Below, piece after piece: positions 10,746-21,560 of a DNA stretch of 64,000 bases. The stretch covers positions 58,295,505-58,359,504 of the forward strand of contig CM069436.1 of the NCBI GenBank assembly GCA_035610365.1. The letters are read 5' to 3'. The notes under the pieces were generated by a model. It had not been told where the DNA came from. It saw only the letters and a list, made by a program, of their open reading frames with translations, and ran no database searches. The position numbers and the translations under genes were made by a program. Within the stretch, counting starts at the first letter, position 1, and the number at the start of each line of letters is the position of its first letter. This DNA comes from Aquatica leii (taxonomy: Eukaryota; Arthropoda; Insecta; Coleoptera; Lampyridae).

Positions 10746-11910
10746 TTAAATAAATCCTACCTTTTTGTATCTTCTCTCTAAGTTCCTTCCACAGCTGATT
10801 TTTATACATTTCAACACAACCAACTGCTGATAGCACACTAATAAATTATTTGTTAGAAGAGGCGAAGAAAAAAAATGTTGAAAAAAACGAATTACATCTT
10901 TTTTTGACAGCATTAAAGCTACCGTTAAAAAATTTTCACCTGCGGACAAGCATTTGACAAAAAATAGAATTTTTATGTTTGTTTCTAATATTGAGAGTAA
11001 TTATATATCGGGCAATAGTTTTCTCAACAAATTTCTACATATCCTCACAGTAATATATCCAAAACCCAATCCCAACAATGTCTACTACCAAGTCAATCCC
11101 AGTTCATTTCAACATTGTCAAAATCATCCTTCGCAATCAACTCATTCATATGCTTTAAATTCGATGTATTTTCGTCCACCCTCAAATGTCTCATTACCTC
11201 AATCATCAGCAGCCTCGTCGTATTATGAAAATTTTTTGATGAACAGTCCAAGAATAATTTATATTACCCTATCGTCGGCTGGGATGCAAAACCGTGCGTG
11301 TTCAAAAAAATCGAATTTTTTGGGCTTGTGCGGTTTTGTATCTCATTCAACGATATGTTAGAATTAAATTAAAGAAAAGTTATGTGTATTTTTTATGTTT
11401 GGTACATTTTATATTTTGGCATTCTCTTAATATTAGTAAAAACCCATTGATTTTGTTGAGAATTGTTCGAATTTTATTAATAAAAACTTTATTAAATAAA
11501 ATACGTACCGTAAGCAGTTTTAGAGCAAATGAAATGGATTCACGAAAAGTTGTATTTTCTTTTTGAAGAAGATTTCCAATTTGCCCCAATAAATTATCAA
11601 ACTCGTCTATTGACATTCGATAATATTTATAAAATTTAGTTTGGTCATTTTGGAGTTCTGAATTCAAACTTGCAAATTCGCCTTTTTATTGGGTTTTTTG
11701 CACCAAAAATTGCTTTTTTCTTTTTCCAGATCATTTCACAATGTTTTCTTGTTCTCCTTCCAAAATTAGAGCTATTTTTATTAACGTCGACGTTTCAATC
11801 ATAGTAAACGCACAGTAAAACACACTTCTAGCCTAACCTGTCATATAAAATCATGCTAGTTGTTACTGTTGCCGTGTCGCTTTCTTGCACGAAAGTAAGA
11901 TTTGGGCTTA
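10746..11910 (-). mobile_element. PIF/Harbinger-type transposon relic, reverse copy
   Basis: Inverted relative to the forward copy. The right part (11667-11520, minus) is a transposase N-terminus reading ELQNDQTKFYKYYRMSIDEF then DNLLGQIGNLLQKENTTFRE. The left part (10868-11361, plus) encodes the accessory MADF/BESS-type protein in the opposite sense. The middle and C-terminus of the transposase are missing. Minus-strand sequence near 11890-11910 (gcccaaatcttactttcgtg) may be close to the outer terminus, but a TWA target duplication could not be fixed. Confidence 0.65.
10868..11361 (+). pseudogene. MADF-BESS-like accessory protein of PIF/Harbinger, C-terminal part
   Basis: From about 10900 the plus frame reads FFDSIKATVKKFSPADKHLT then KNRIFMFVSNIE, a good BESS motif (protein-protein interaction helix pair found after MADF DNA-binding domains). 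It continues into a Ser/Pro/Asn/Tyr-rich tail (NVYYQVNPSSFQHCQNHPSQ, then MYFRPPSNVSLPQSSAASSY). Such a protein partners the DDE_4 transposase in many Harbinger elements. Upstream MADF sequence is barely recognisable (frame-shifted near 10770-10860). The product ends at 11361. A related but more decayed tail lies on the minus strand at 9600-9960. Confidence 0.5.
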
Positions 11911-13552
11911 ATTTTATGTGCGGTCTATGTGAACAATATATGGATGTGAATACTTCGATTCTACACTAACAACTGCACTGCACCAACTTTTATGAGCATA
12001 TTACTTCATAACGTCTTTTGAAACAAAAAAAGATCATCTACAATATCTCCTCTAAGAAAACAATTGATATCCACAAAAGTTTTAAATTTTGCATAGATAC
12101 TATAATTGTCTAAAGTCGACTAATTAATTCTGTCGAAAAAAATATTTATTTATTTTTTTAATTACCATGCAAGGTATTAAACACTGTTTGTAGTTAGTAG
12201 TACGTTTTAACCGCTAGACAATTTGAGTCGGTTGTAATACCTGCTTATGGAGAGACTATTAACTACTCGCTTCTAATTTTTAAAAATTCATAATTTGTAA
12301 ACTAAGCGCCAATGCATTAAAACGCCGTGATTGACAATCACCAAAAACTCAGGAATCAAATTATCTATTTTTTGGAATCTTTTTGTTAATTTTACTCTAG
12401 AAAAAAAATATATACATATGTGACTAGATAAGTATCTGTCGCGCATTGTGAAATAAGATGTTGCTTGTAATTGCCAACAGTGTGTTTCCAAACAACTTTT
12501 GTTGAAAGTCACCTAAAAGGAAGTTTAAGCACAAGCAATATAACTTTACATATGTATGATTTTCTGTTGTGCAATACCTTTAAAGCTCGACACATTTAGC
12601 TTCACTGCTGCAATTCATCTCTGCAAATGTACTTTACTAAGACAATTAATAAAGGCGTAGTATTGAAATCTTACTAAATTGTTTCATTTTATTTTGTACA
12701 AACTTGTTTTTGTTACTTTTACGCCCGTTTTATATTTCTTTGTTGTATAACTTATTTATTTTTAAATTATTATAAAGCTTTGATTCTTATCAAATATTTT
12801 ATTGTTATAATTTATTGATTGATAATTCTTGTTGTTTATAAATGAATATTGATTTAATTTAAGTTTAATTACTCACAACGGAAATATAAAGTTTCGTTAT
12901 AATGAATGAAAAAATTTAAAAAAAAGAAATAATTATACAACGTACTCATTTATTAACTTAATTAGAATTTTTGTTTTCAACAAAACAAGTTTTAGTCGTT
13001 TTTCCAGTAGAAAAATTTTACGTTTTCTTTATACAAAACAATTTGAATTTGTAAATGTTTATGTTGAGCTTATTTTCTTTATAAACATGCAGTGTTTTCT
13101 TTCCGATAAATTTCAGATTTTTTTACTTGTTTACTTCTCCTTTGAATTTCTCCCTCAAAAAATCTCATAAATTATGTATAGATAATAAACACTTAAAATT
13201 ACAAAGGGTTTTCTATTCGTTGAATAATGTTTAATTCAATCAAAGTTTGATATAAATCTATTCGTGACATCTGTGTTTTGAAAACTCAACTTTAACATTG
13301 ATTGGTTGTTATGTTTCAAAATTGTGGTTGTGCATTATACGCCATAAAGACGGATGTCTATTAAAAGTTGTAACTTTTTTTTATCTTAATTTGTTTTTTC
13401 AGTTAAATTTAAGTGAATAAATCGGAATTTTAAAACAAGTCGTTTCAACCAAGTTAACTTACCGTAAATATAAAACAAATCTATATCATGACAATTTTTT
13501 AACTTAAATATCGAAAAAATTAAATATATGTATATTAAACAAACAACAGTAA
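11911..13552. other. AT-rich non-coding stretch, no gene seen
   Basis: No motif-bearing frame on either strand. The minus frame at 12288-12512 is short and featureless. Confidence 0.4.
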
Positions 13553-14452
13553 TATACAGGATGATACAGTTGAAGTCAACTTAAAACATAAAAAAGCATT
13601 TTATTTATATTATTGCACAATTATTATTTGATTACCTTCATTTCGGCCTACAAATATGGTCGCAAAAAAACAGTTTTTGTGCTAATCTTTATAGTATAAA
13701 TTTGTTAAAAACGGTTATTTAAGTATTGATTTTTAATAAAATTTAATAACATATGTTGATAAAACTGTAACCTGTAATGACGAAATTAAATTGTTTTTTA
13801 AATTGATTTGACAATTACATAATATTAATACAATTTAACTTATATAAAAATTAAATTTTTATTTATTTTAGCAATTGTAAGATATAACCAAATTTATTGT
13901 ATTTGTTTAAACAATTGTTGTTAGTGTTATTCTAAACAATAACACTGATAATGTTGTATGTTAATAAATCTGACAGAATGACAGATGACGTTTAAGTAAT
14001 GATTATTGGTGCCAACTTCTAGTTATAAAACTACTACACTTTTCCGTCCTAAGCCAGAAAAGTAAAATTTTGGGCCTAATATAATTTTTGTAAAATACAT
14101 CAAAACGAACGAAAGCACATAGAATTAGTTACTTAACGATTTTGTATCATATATAGTTGGGAGATTAAATTGCAATTGTGGAAGAGCATAAACCACAAAG
14201 CTGCTACTTATGGTATTTTATTTTGATAATAGAATAGCGCTCAAACTAGCACTGACAAACGTCTTAAATAAAAAATGTTAGGTTTTTTTAGGAATATGTT
14301 TCTTTTTAAAATAAAAAGGTTTATATCTACTTCCTGTGTTACACAAAGTGATAGAATGCTATAATAGAGAATAAACGACTATGGTCATAAACAAATTAAA
14401 AAAATTCTACCTGCAGTCTCAAATACTTTTATCCTGAATCACTCCGTATATA
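13553..14452. mobile_element. Possible non-autonomous element with mariner-like ends
   Basis: The left end tatacaggatgatacag (from about 13553) and the reverse complement of the right end (tatacggagtgattcag, ending about 14452) match in 13 of 17 positions. They resemble the 'atacagggtgattca' ends common in insect mariner-type elements. The 900-bp interior has no transposase. TA flanks are possible but the region is so AT-rich that this is weak evidence. Confidence 0.4.
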
Positions 14453-15411
14453 CTATGTAGATTTGCGCTAATTTATTTTCAAAAAAATACAAACAAACAA
14501 TGTATGTATTATAAGATACATCAATTTTATTTGTAACAAAAAAAAATAAAACCAAATTCTTTAAATTTCAAACTTAAAAAACTGAAACATTCATTCTTTT
14601 AGGTTACTATAGCGTTCTCTATTAATTTTGTTCAAAAATTAATATATATTTTAGGCGTTTTGAATTTTTACATTTTTTACAGCTAATCAACAATTATATA
14701 AGTTCACTTTTTTACTTGCACATCAGGTTAGTATTTTTATATCCTTGTACACAGAAACCTAATTTTTTTTTAAACATTTTTGTATTTGTTTATTTTCTGT
14801 TTTTAATTTTATATAAGAATGTTTACTTAAAAATTGAAAGTTCGTGTTTTTTAAAATTTAAAGACACGTCAGTTTCTTCACTTTAAACTTGCTAGAGATT
14901 CGTTTTTCTGTTCTTTAAATTTAAACCGTTTTAGGCTTATTAACATTGTTTCTAATACGAAAAATACTCAATCACATCGAAAACAACTGTGCCTTCTAAC
15001 GTACAGTCTGTATTTGATACAATCAAACTATGGATCAAATTACGTTGTTGTTCTGATGGTTTTTCACTTTACAGCCGTCACTTAAAAAGATATTTTACAA
15101 TTTTTATTATTGTTTTATTTATTTTTTAATTATTTATTTATTTTCACAATTTGAATATACATTTCTAAGTATGAAAGAACTGCCAGAAAAGGTATGTTTT
15201 CTTGGAAATCTTATTACAAAGTTGCAATATCTGCTAAAGTATCAATTTATTTAAGCTTCTCGTAAACGATCGTATTCTCTGCCTTTTGTAACCTGCAAAA
15301 TATTGTCTAATAGTTGCATATTCTTTTAAAGTGATTAATATTTTTAATTTTTCTATCTTTCTTTGTCGATCAAGATGAAAGTTCAAATTTTCTCAGAAAA
15401 TTTAAACAAAA
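14453..15411. other. AT-rich non-coding stretch, no gene seen
   Basis: Nothing recognisable; long T and A runs only. Confidence 0.4.
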
Positions 15412-15477
15412 TAACCGTATGGACTAAGATAAGAACGTCTTCCGGGTTTGGACCGTGTCAATGTTGTAACCGAAGTT

Positions 15478-15518
15478 GCCAACGTTTCGTTCACTTTCGT
15501 AAGGGGCTTCATCAGAGC
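15478..15518 (-). ncRNA. Hammerhead-like core in the left arm
   Basis: Minus strand: GCT-CTGATGA (15509-15515)...GAAA (15485-15488)-CG-TT-GGC. Core boxes are intact and flanking GCT/GGC can pair with one wobble. Stem II is disrupted compared with the right arm, so this one is probably inactive. Confidence 0.35.
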
Positions 15519-15785
15519 GTGAGAGAAATCGAAAAACTTAAACAAGCAACCGAAATCTAACTAAACACTTCTCAAAAGTAGGTAATCAACTTGTGAACCA
15601 AACCAGATTCTAAACTCAGAAAAGGTAAGAAAGAAAACGATAAACTTGAAAAAGCAAACGAAAATCTAATAAAGAACCACTACAGAGTTAGGTAATCAAC
15701 TTGTGAACCAAGCCAGATTCTAAACTCCATAGAAGTTTAGTTAGATTTCGGTTGCTTGTTTTTTGAGTTCTTCGATTTCTCTCAC

Positions 15786-15826
15786 GCCCTGATGAAGCCC
15801 CTTACGAAAGTGGGCAAAACGTTGGC
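15786..15826 (+). ncRNA. Hammerhead-like core in the right arm
   Basis: Plus strand: GCC-CTGATGA (15789-15795)-a-GCCC...GGGC-AAAA-CG-TT-GGC. Stem II pairs 15797-15800 with 15812-15815; GCC (15786-15788) pairs with GGC (15824-15826). The second core box is AAAA instead of GAAA, which would abolish activity. The flanking pair differs from that of the 5963-6006 motif (CAC/GTG), yet stays complementary. Confidence 0.38.
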
Positions 15827-15928
15827 AACTTCGGTTACAACATTGACACGGTCCAAACCCGGAAGACGTTCTTATTTTAGTATAGACTCCGGCCGTGGAA
15901 GCCTTCGCCATTACATTAACCGTATGGA

Positions 15929-16806
15929 ATTTATTATTTGAGCTTAAGGTCGAAGACAAGTATGTTTGCTTTTTTGTTCTACAGTAACTTAAAAACTTTT
16001 GAAGATATAAATCCTTGTTTTATGTTTTATGTTTTCAGTTTTTGTTTATGAGCAATGTGTTTTCATCTTAATGTAGAACCCGAATCTATGTGTAAATTAC
16101 TCAGGTTTTTATTACTGACTCAAAACAAACGTGTATATACAGATCTGCATAAAATCTTTTTGTCAGTCCCATTCGTTATGTTATATCAAAACATGCTTTT
16201 GATGAGCTTACTCATTTTTTCTTGTCTTTGCGACACTTCGAAAAATCCCAAATGCACGTTTTGAGCGTTTTTCCTACTCAATTAAAAGAAATATGTACAT
16301 TTTTGGAAAACACCTAGGTATATTTAATGAACCATATCGGCTTTTGCAAACGGTTTTTTGAGCAGTTATTAATTTTCTCTTTTTTGTTTAATACTTTTTG
16401 CTTTAGCCTTTTATAGAGCAAGCCATTTTTTTAAATTGTGGGTACGACAAAATTTTCTAAAAAAATACTTGTAGATTTTTTTGCAGTCACGTTTTTTTTT
16501 ATGACGGTTGTTACATCAACCACATTTCATTAACGATACAAAAAAATTTAAATGAGCTGTGGTTAAAAAAAAGACCACATAAAGTTTTGGAAAAAATATT
16601 TATTTTTAGTTTATATAAATAATTTCAATAATATTTTAGTCAATTCTTGTATGGAAAAGCATAAAGCAGTCAAAACAACCACTTGTAATATTTCTTGCCT
16701 ATTCCAAAATACTATAAATAAAATTGACTCTCACAGTATATGAACCTCAACAAAATAAAACACGCGTAATTTAAAATTACATAGATACTTTTATAGTCTA
16801 CCTTAC
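15929..16806. other. AT-rich non-coding stretch, no gene seen
   Basis: One plus-strand chance frame (16055-16264) without motif. No other signal up to the P-element-like target duplication at 16799. Confidence 0.4.
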
Positions 16807-17077
16807 CCAAGGATACTAAATGAATAGGATTGCTCGATTCGTATTCTCGCAATGTAAATCTTGACGCGTGACGTCAGCCGTAGACCACATATCGGCTCGC
16901 TGCTTATAAATAGTGCTTAAATACACTTTAAATACAACGGTTTTGCGATTTTTTTATAACAATTATTACATTTGTTGGTGTTTTACTCGTTCATACGTGC
17001 CCACAAGTTGCTTGTAAGATTTTCTAATTATTCAAGTTTAATTTAAAATTTAAACTTATTTACATTGTATTAGAAGG

Positions 17078-17539
17078 TGCGTTGTATTTTGTTGCAATAA
17101 CAACCTGATTGCAACCAAAAATAAAAACTTTAAGATTACATACCACAAGTTCCCACAAGGCACCGATTTAGTGTTCATTACGATTAAAAATGAATGGATT
17201 AGGCGTTGTAAAAGGGCTTAACATGAACCCTAATACTAGCGTAATTTGTTCCACTCATTTTACAGAGGAGAGTTATATGAACAAGATTTTCAAAATGAAT
17301 CATTAGTATTTTTAAATAAAATAGATTAATATAAATTAAGTAAAAAAAATTGCATAAAAAAGTAAAAAAATCGAAGCATTAAAGTTAAGAAAAAAGAAAA
17401 CATTACCATTATCAGTACAAACTATTAAAATATAAAGCTTAGTGAAAAAAGAAGTGGAAAGAAAAGAGCGAATACACCAGCTCAAGAAACCGATGAAGAA
17501 AGAATAAAACGAAGAAAATTAAATAATATTTCAAAATAA
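17078..17539 (+). pseudogene. THAP-domain N-terminus of a P-element-like transposase
   Basis: Frame 1 from 17078 reads CVVFCCNN...TYHKFPQG...NEWIRRCKRA, then a stop and a shift, then NTSVICSTHFTEESY. This is a complete C2CH THAP zinc finger in order: the first Cys pair, the HKFP loop, the Trp of 'W...', then the Cys and the HF pair. It binds the transposon ends in this family. Downstream, a basic linker (SEKRSGKKRANTPAQETDEE then RIKRRKLNNISK) ends at a stop, 17537-17539. The DDE part is absent. An 'ag' at 17072-17073 could be a splice acceptor after a small intron beginning at about 17011 (gtaaga). The shift near 17196 disables this copy, but the layout is that of a THAP-only product. Confidence 0.68.
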
Positions 17540-18018
17540 ATTTGTAGTGTGTTATGTTATTTTTTATTTATTTGGTCAACCTTAAATTTGAATTCATTTA
17601 TTTTACCGTTAATAGTACAATTTTATTTTGTCCATAAATTATAAAATGAATAGCAATTTTTCTAAAGTTCAATTTAAAAATGAATCCATCAAACAGTAAA
17701 TCAGATTAATTTTTTGTGAAAGTTTTCCTTCCGTTTAAGTGAAAATAATTTAAACAGCAGATTAATTTCAGCTTGATTACATTTAAACGTAATTTTTTGC
17801 TTTTAAAAAAAACAACAAAACCAATTAATAAAAAAAATAACACTATTGCCATTTGTTACGGTAAGAATTATATGTAACTAAATTTAAAGGGAGCGATGGC
17901 CGCAGTAGCTCGGTTCTTGTATGCAAATTGGGGTGGGTAAGAAATTGTGAGGGGAATATTTGAATCAAAGATGTCGTGGTAAATAAAGTTAGTTAAATAG
18001 TGATTAGAAATTTAGAAA

Positions 18019-19600
18019 TGGGCGCCACACAATTTGTTTAGTTACGGTCCTGTTAAATAAATTGTAAAAGTTTAACAGGGCTCTAGTAGTAGCGAAGGGT
18101 TGCTGAAAGGGAAAGAAAAGGAAAAAAAAAGAAAACGGGGAAGGTTAAACAATAAATAGCATTCAGTAAATTTGATGTAAATATAATGAATTTAGAACAA
18201 ATAGCAATTTACAAAATAATAATCAATAAACTATTCAATTTTGAATTATGCAAACAAGTTGAGTAAAATAAACGATAATGGGTTTTAAAAGTTACAAAAT
18301 TACAGAATCTAAATTATCTTGTGTTAAAAAAAGTAGTAAAACTAATTTAATTACGTTAGGTTCGCAAAACAAACAACACAAAAAAAATTTAATTTGAGGC
18401 AGCGATCGTTATTCGACAAGACAATAATTTCAAATTTAAAATACAAAAAAAAAAATCTTACCTTAGTACTTCGCTGACGGAACTCCGTGCACGGTATTCC
18501 AGTCGAAGTTCCTTAAATAAAATATTTAAAACAAACAATTTCAAGGTAAATCGGATAACAACTTCTTATAGAGACAAAGAGAAATTAAATTAAGTAAATC
18601 AAGCCAAAGTTTAAATAACAAAAGTGAATTTGAAATAGCAAAAAAAAGGAAATTGTAAAATTTTAAAGTATAAAGAAAAGTTTTTTTTGAATTTCTAAAG
18701 TTGATTACGCAAGTAGGGTTCTGATTAAAAGTTCACTGTAGAAAATAAATCTTTGAGATTTGCACAAATATAAATTGATTCACAATAGAACGAAAGTTAA
18801 AGGTTTTTTTTTTTCACTTAGCGTCAGTTGGTGCAATTGAAGTTGACTCCTCAGCGTAGCGTTAGTAGTAAGTAGAGTTTACAGATGAACAAAGGAACTC
18901 TCACACGCGGAGTAAACAATCCGTTGGAGGAAACGTTCATATGAATTGGAACAATTTCGTCGGAAGAAAAACCCGCTATAAAAAGAAGGGAGAGAAGCGA
19001 AGTCAGATTAACTAAATAAAGCAAAAACTAAGTATTTTACCTGGGTATAATAATCCAGCGTTAAGAAAACTAAGTACACTTTTAAAATTTAAAGTCACTT
19101 ATATCCGTAAATATACGATTTTTAGTAATTTCAGGAAAGAAACAGGTTCCGTTGATGTACTAAAAGTTAGGAAGGTTTTAACGTAATATCCGGTAAAAAA
19201 AAACCGTTTTTCAGTAAACGTTAGTACTTCCAAGGTACAGTAAATTTTCAAAGTGATCTCAACAAGAGTTTGTCAGGAACTAATTAAAGAAGGAAACGAA
19301 AGAATCTAGGGTCATAATGACGTCACACGATAACAAAATAAATTTGTCAGCAAACTCGTGAGAAGGCCGAGTAATATGATATTTTAAGCAAAAATATTTA
19401 TGAGGACTTGTAGAAAACAGCATATAATCACGTATTAAGAGAAACTAATACGCTCTTAATTACTCATAAGTTACAAATTTTCGACTTTAAAATGTAACAT
19501 AATAACGCGTGAAATTAGTAAAAGCAGATTCCCACACGTCTAACTTAAATGAATCAGACAGTGCCGGATTTAGAAAAAAATATTTGCTCAGGGCGTAACA
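18019..19600 (-). mobile_element. Possible LTR-retrotransposon fragment inside the P-like element
   Basis: tgggcgcca at 18019-18027 is followed closely by tgtttagttacggtcctg (18035 on). The same order (tgggYgcca, then a TG-starting LTR) occurs at the proven 5' LTR junction of the gypsy element at 61468-61479, where tggcaccca is the minus-strand primer-binding site. By analogy 18035 could be the inner end of a minus-oriented LTR. A TATA-type promoter (ctataaaaagaagggagaga near 18974, then agtcag) points the other way, so orientation and extent are unsure. The right limit is a guess. Confidence 0.25.
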
Positions 19601-19796
19601 CATTGCTTATTAAATCAAAAGTTGTCAAATTTACTCAAATAAAATATTTAGAAGCTTTTTAACGTGCATCTTAGTACAGATTGTAATAGAAGTATCGAGA
19701 GCGAGGTCTACGCGTGACGTCAGCGCGTCACATGATCTCGGCAGAATAAATCGAGAGATCGAGCAATCCTATTCATTTAGTATCCTGGTATCTTAC

Positions 19797-20320
19797 CTAC
19801 ATTTTGTATCAAGAAATACGTACGACATGCTGCGTTACTCTCGATATGACGAGGCTTCCAGCTTGGGTAGAAATAAAACCAATAATTACAGTACCATATA
19901 GTAATACTAACTTTATTATATGTGCCACAAAAAAAACGTTCTATGACGGACAGCATTCACTAATGTATATAAACAGTTTAAAATAAGCTAGCTAACTACG
20001 TAATTACGAACTACGCGTTAAGTGAACAAAGAAATATATCACAAGACAAAAAAAAACAATTACGTCACAACGGCTCACATAAATTTCATCGGTTTTTATA
20101 AAAACATTAACAATAAAATAAATATAAAAACATTACCTGATATTCAACATGCACTTTTTTCTTGTTCTTTTTTTTCTAGATGACGCTTTTTTTTACAGTA
20201 AAATATACACGATGCTGCATAATTATTGTAAAAATTGTAAAACTAGAAGGTTGTTCTAAAGCGATTTATTACACAGGTGCGGCATTTGATATAGCTTCTT
20301 TTTGACGTAGATCTTGTCGA
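19797..20320. other. Non-coding stretch, no gene seen
   Basis: A chance plus-strand frame (19804-19986) has no motif. The downstream edge may hold the end of the piggyBac relic, but no TTAA-flanked inverted repeat could be placed. Confidence 0.35.
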
Positions 20321-21560
20321 TCACAAGGAACATCTTCTAGAGGTTCCTTTTACTAGCATATATTTGCCAACTTATTTAAACGACTTGGAACGGCACTTGT
20401 TTTGCCAGCTACCTTCTTTAATTTCTTATTTATAAGAATGCACCGCTTTTTCCGACAAGCAAAATATTTTATAAGTTTGTTGGCTAAAATAGATCTGTAT
20501 TGTATGTGGGTCAAAGCTTGCGCTGTAGTGTATTTTAGACTCATGACAATTTTTAATGAGTTTTTGTTTGAGGTATTAAAAAATACACTAGTTTCATGTA
20601 CCGCCGTCTTGACTTCCAGAAATGTCGTAACGCAAATTGAATCGATCAGAAAATTTGCTTGTGACCCTTTATAGCTACGGGACATGAGACTGTTTCCTTT
20701 CTCTTTTTTTTGTTCTGTCTTAAAACAGATATCGTTTCGCTTAAATCATGCAAGGTGCTGCCAATCAAAACATATTTTTTGACATGATCTCTTTATATTA
20801 TTACAGATATGTCCTAATTCATAACAAAATCATGATTTTTTTTACGAACTAAAAAAACAACTATTAAAAGGCGCAAGCTACCATCCAACCTTTGAAACTC
20901 TTTTTAGTTGATTTTAGGACATGTATTGTTTTAGGACGCTTCTTCTTTTAAAACCTACCATAGCCTCATCTACTAATAAATTGCAATTTAGATGTCTTTA
21001 AAAATGTTTCTTATAGATAGCTTACCATGGGACGATTTTTATGGAGTTTATCAAATGCAAGATAAATTCCATTGTTATTTATATAGAAAAGTTTCAAAAT
21101 TTTATAGATTTTTTTAATGTAAAAATTTTTTGTCATTCGGGATACAATAAATTTGAATCAGTTGACCAATTCTGCCATAAGCTGGGGAGTTTTTGAATAA
21201 TAATTAAGTTTTAATTCAAGTTATCTGATATAAGGTCAGGAGTCAAGAGTTTTGCTAAGCGTAAAGATTTGTTTGATTTACACTTTCGAGAAGCAAATAT
21301 AGTTTGCCAAAATTTCTGAAGCGTTTTGAAAAGGCTTGAGATACAAAACGCTAAGTAGTTGTTGCAATTTGACTCCAGATGCAGTTTTGTCTTCTACATC
21401 TAAAGAATCGTTGCTGTCGGATATAAAAATGCGTTTCCTTAGAAAATTATTTTTAGGTCTTTTTGAAGTACGAAATCCGGGTTTTTCACGGAATCATCCA
21501 AATCAATATCATTTTTACAATCAAAAGCATGATCGCCGTAATGCAGCTAGTTGATATTTC
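20321..21560 (-). pseudogene. piggyBac transposase pseudogene
   Basis: Minus-strand pieces in the right order: an acidic N-terminus near 21340-21430 (FISDSNDSLDVEDKTASGVK), then GIYLAFDKLHKNRPMVSYL, then LLVDEAMVGFKRRSVLKQYM (20915-20980; the D of VDEAM corresponds to the first catalytic Asp of piggyBac enzymes), LKRVSKVGW, and finally a C-terminal region from the frame 20685-20353 reading YRSILANKLIKYFACRKKR and VPSRLNKLANIC. The order matches PGBD4-like proteins, where 'FRR.LA..LI..FSSRK.RGRP' precedes the cysteine-rich tail. The tail itself is missing. Several stops and shifts make it inactive. piggyBac enzymes cut at TTAA and leave no footprint. Confidence 0.75.

Larger units (their letters stand above)
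15424..15916. mobile_element. Foldback element with 12-bp target-site duplication, copy 1 (Penelope-like candidate)
   Basis: A 493-bp segment flanked by the identical 12-mer taaccgtatgga (15412-15423 and 15917-15928). Its outer 140 bp form an inverted repeat: ctaagataagaacgtcttcc... on the left, and the reverse complement ending ...cgttcttattttagtatag on the right. Beyond the right arm is a unique tail (gactccggccgtggaagcct to ttacat). The centre holds a direct repeat of about 39 bp (15578-15617 and 15689-15727). Each arm carries a hammerhead-like core. The same right tail ends a second copy at 43890-44034. Long, variable target duplications and hammerhead motifs fit Penelope-like retroelements, but no RT is present, so class is inferred. 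Confidence 0.7.
16799..19796 (+). mobile_element. P-element-like transposon with 8-bp target duplication
   Basis: The terminal inverted repeats start ccaaggatactaaatgaata (16807) and, in reverse complement, ccaggatactaaatgaatag (from 19788). They match for about 28 bp and then with gaps for about 80 bp, including a shared tgacgcg...tgacgtca...cgtagacc block. The flanking octamers taccttac (16799-16806) and tatcttac (19789-19796) agree in 7 of 8 positions. An 8-bp duplication plus an internal THAP domain indicates the P superfamily. A TATA-like box, ttataaatagtgc, lies about 100 bp inside the left end. The catalytic RNase H-like region was not found; the interior from 17.9 kb rightward appears to contain unrelated inserted sequence. 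Confidence 0.72.

Noticed and set aside
15363-15959. Mirror-image open frames on both strands (GFGPCQCCNRSCQRF...)
   Set aside because: They are translations of the inverted arms of the foldback element, not a protein; identical on both strands because the DNA is palindromic.
20402-20674. Plus-strand 90-codon frame opposite the piggyBac C-terminus
   Set aside because: Antisense shadow of the transposase frame on the minus strand.
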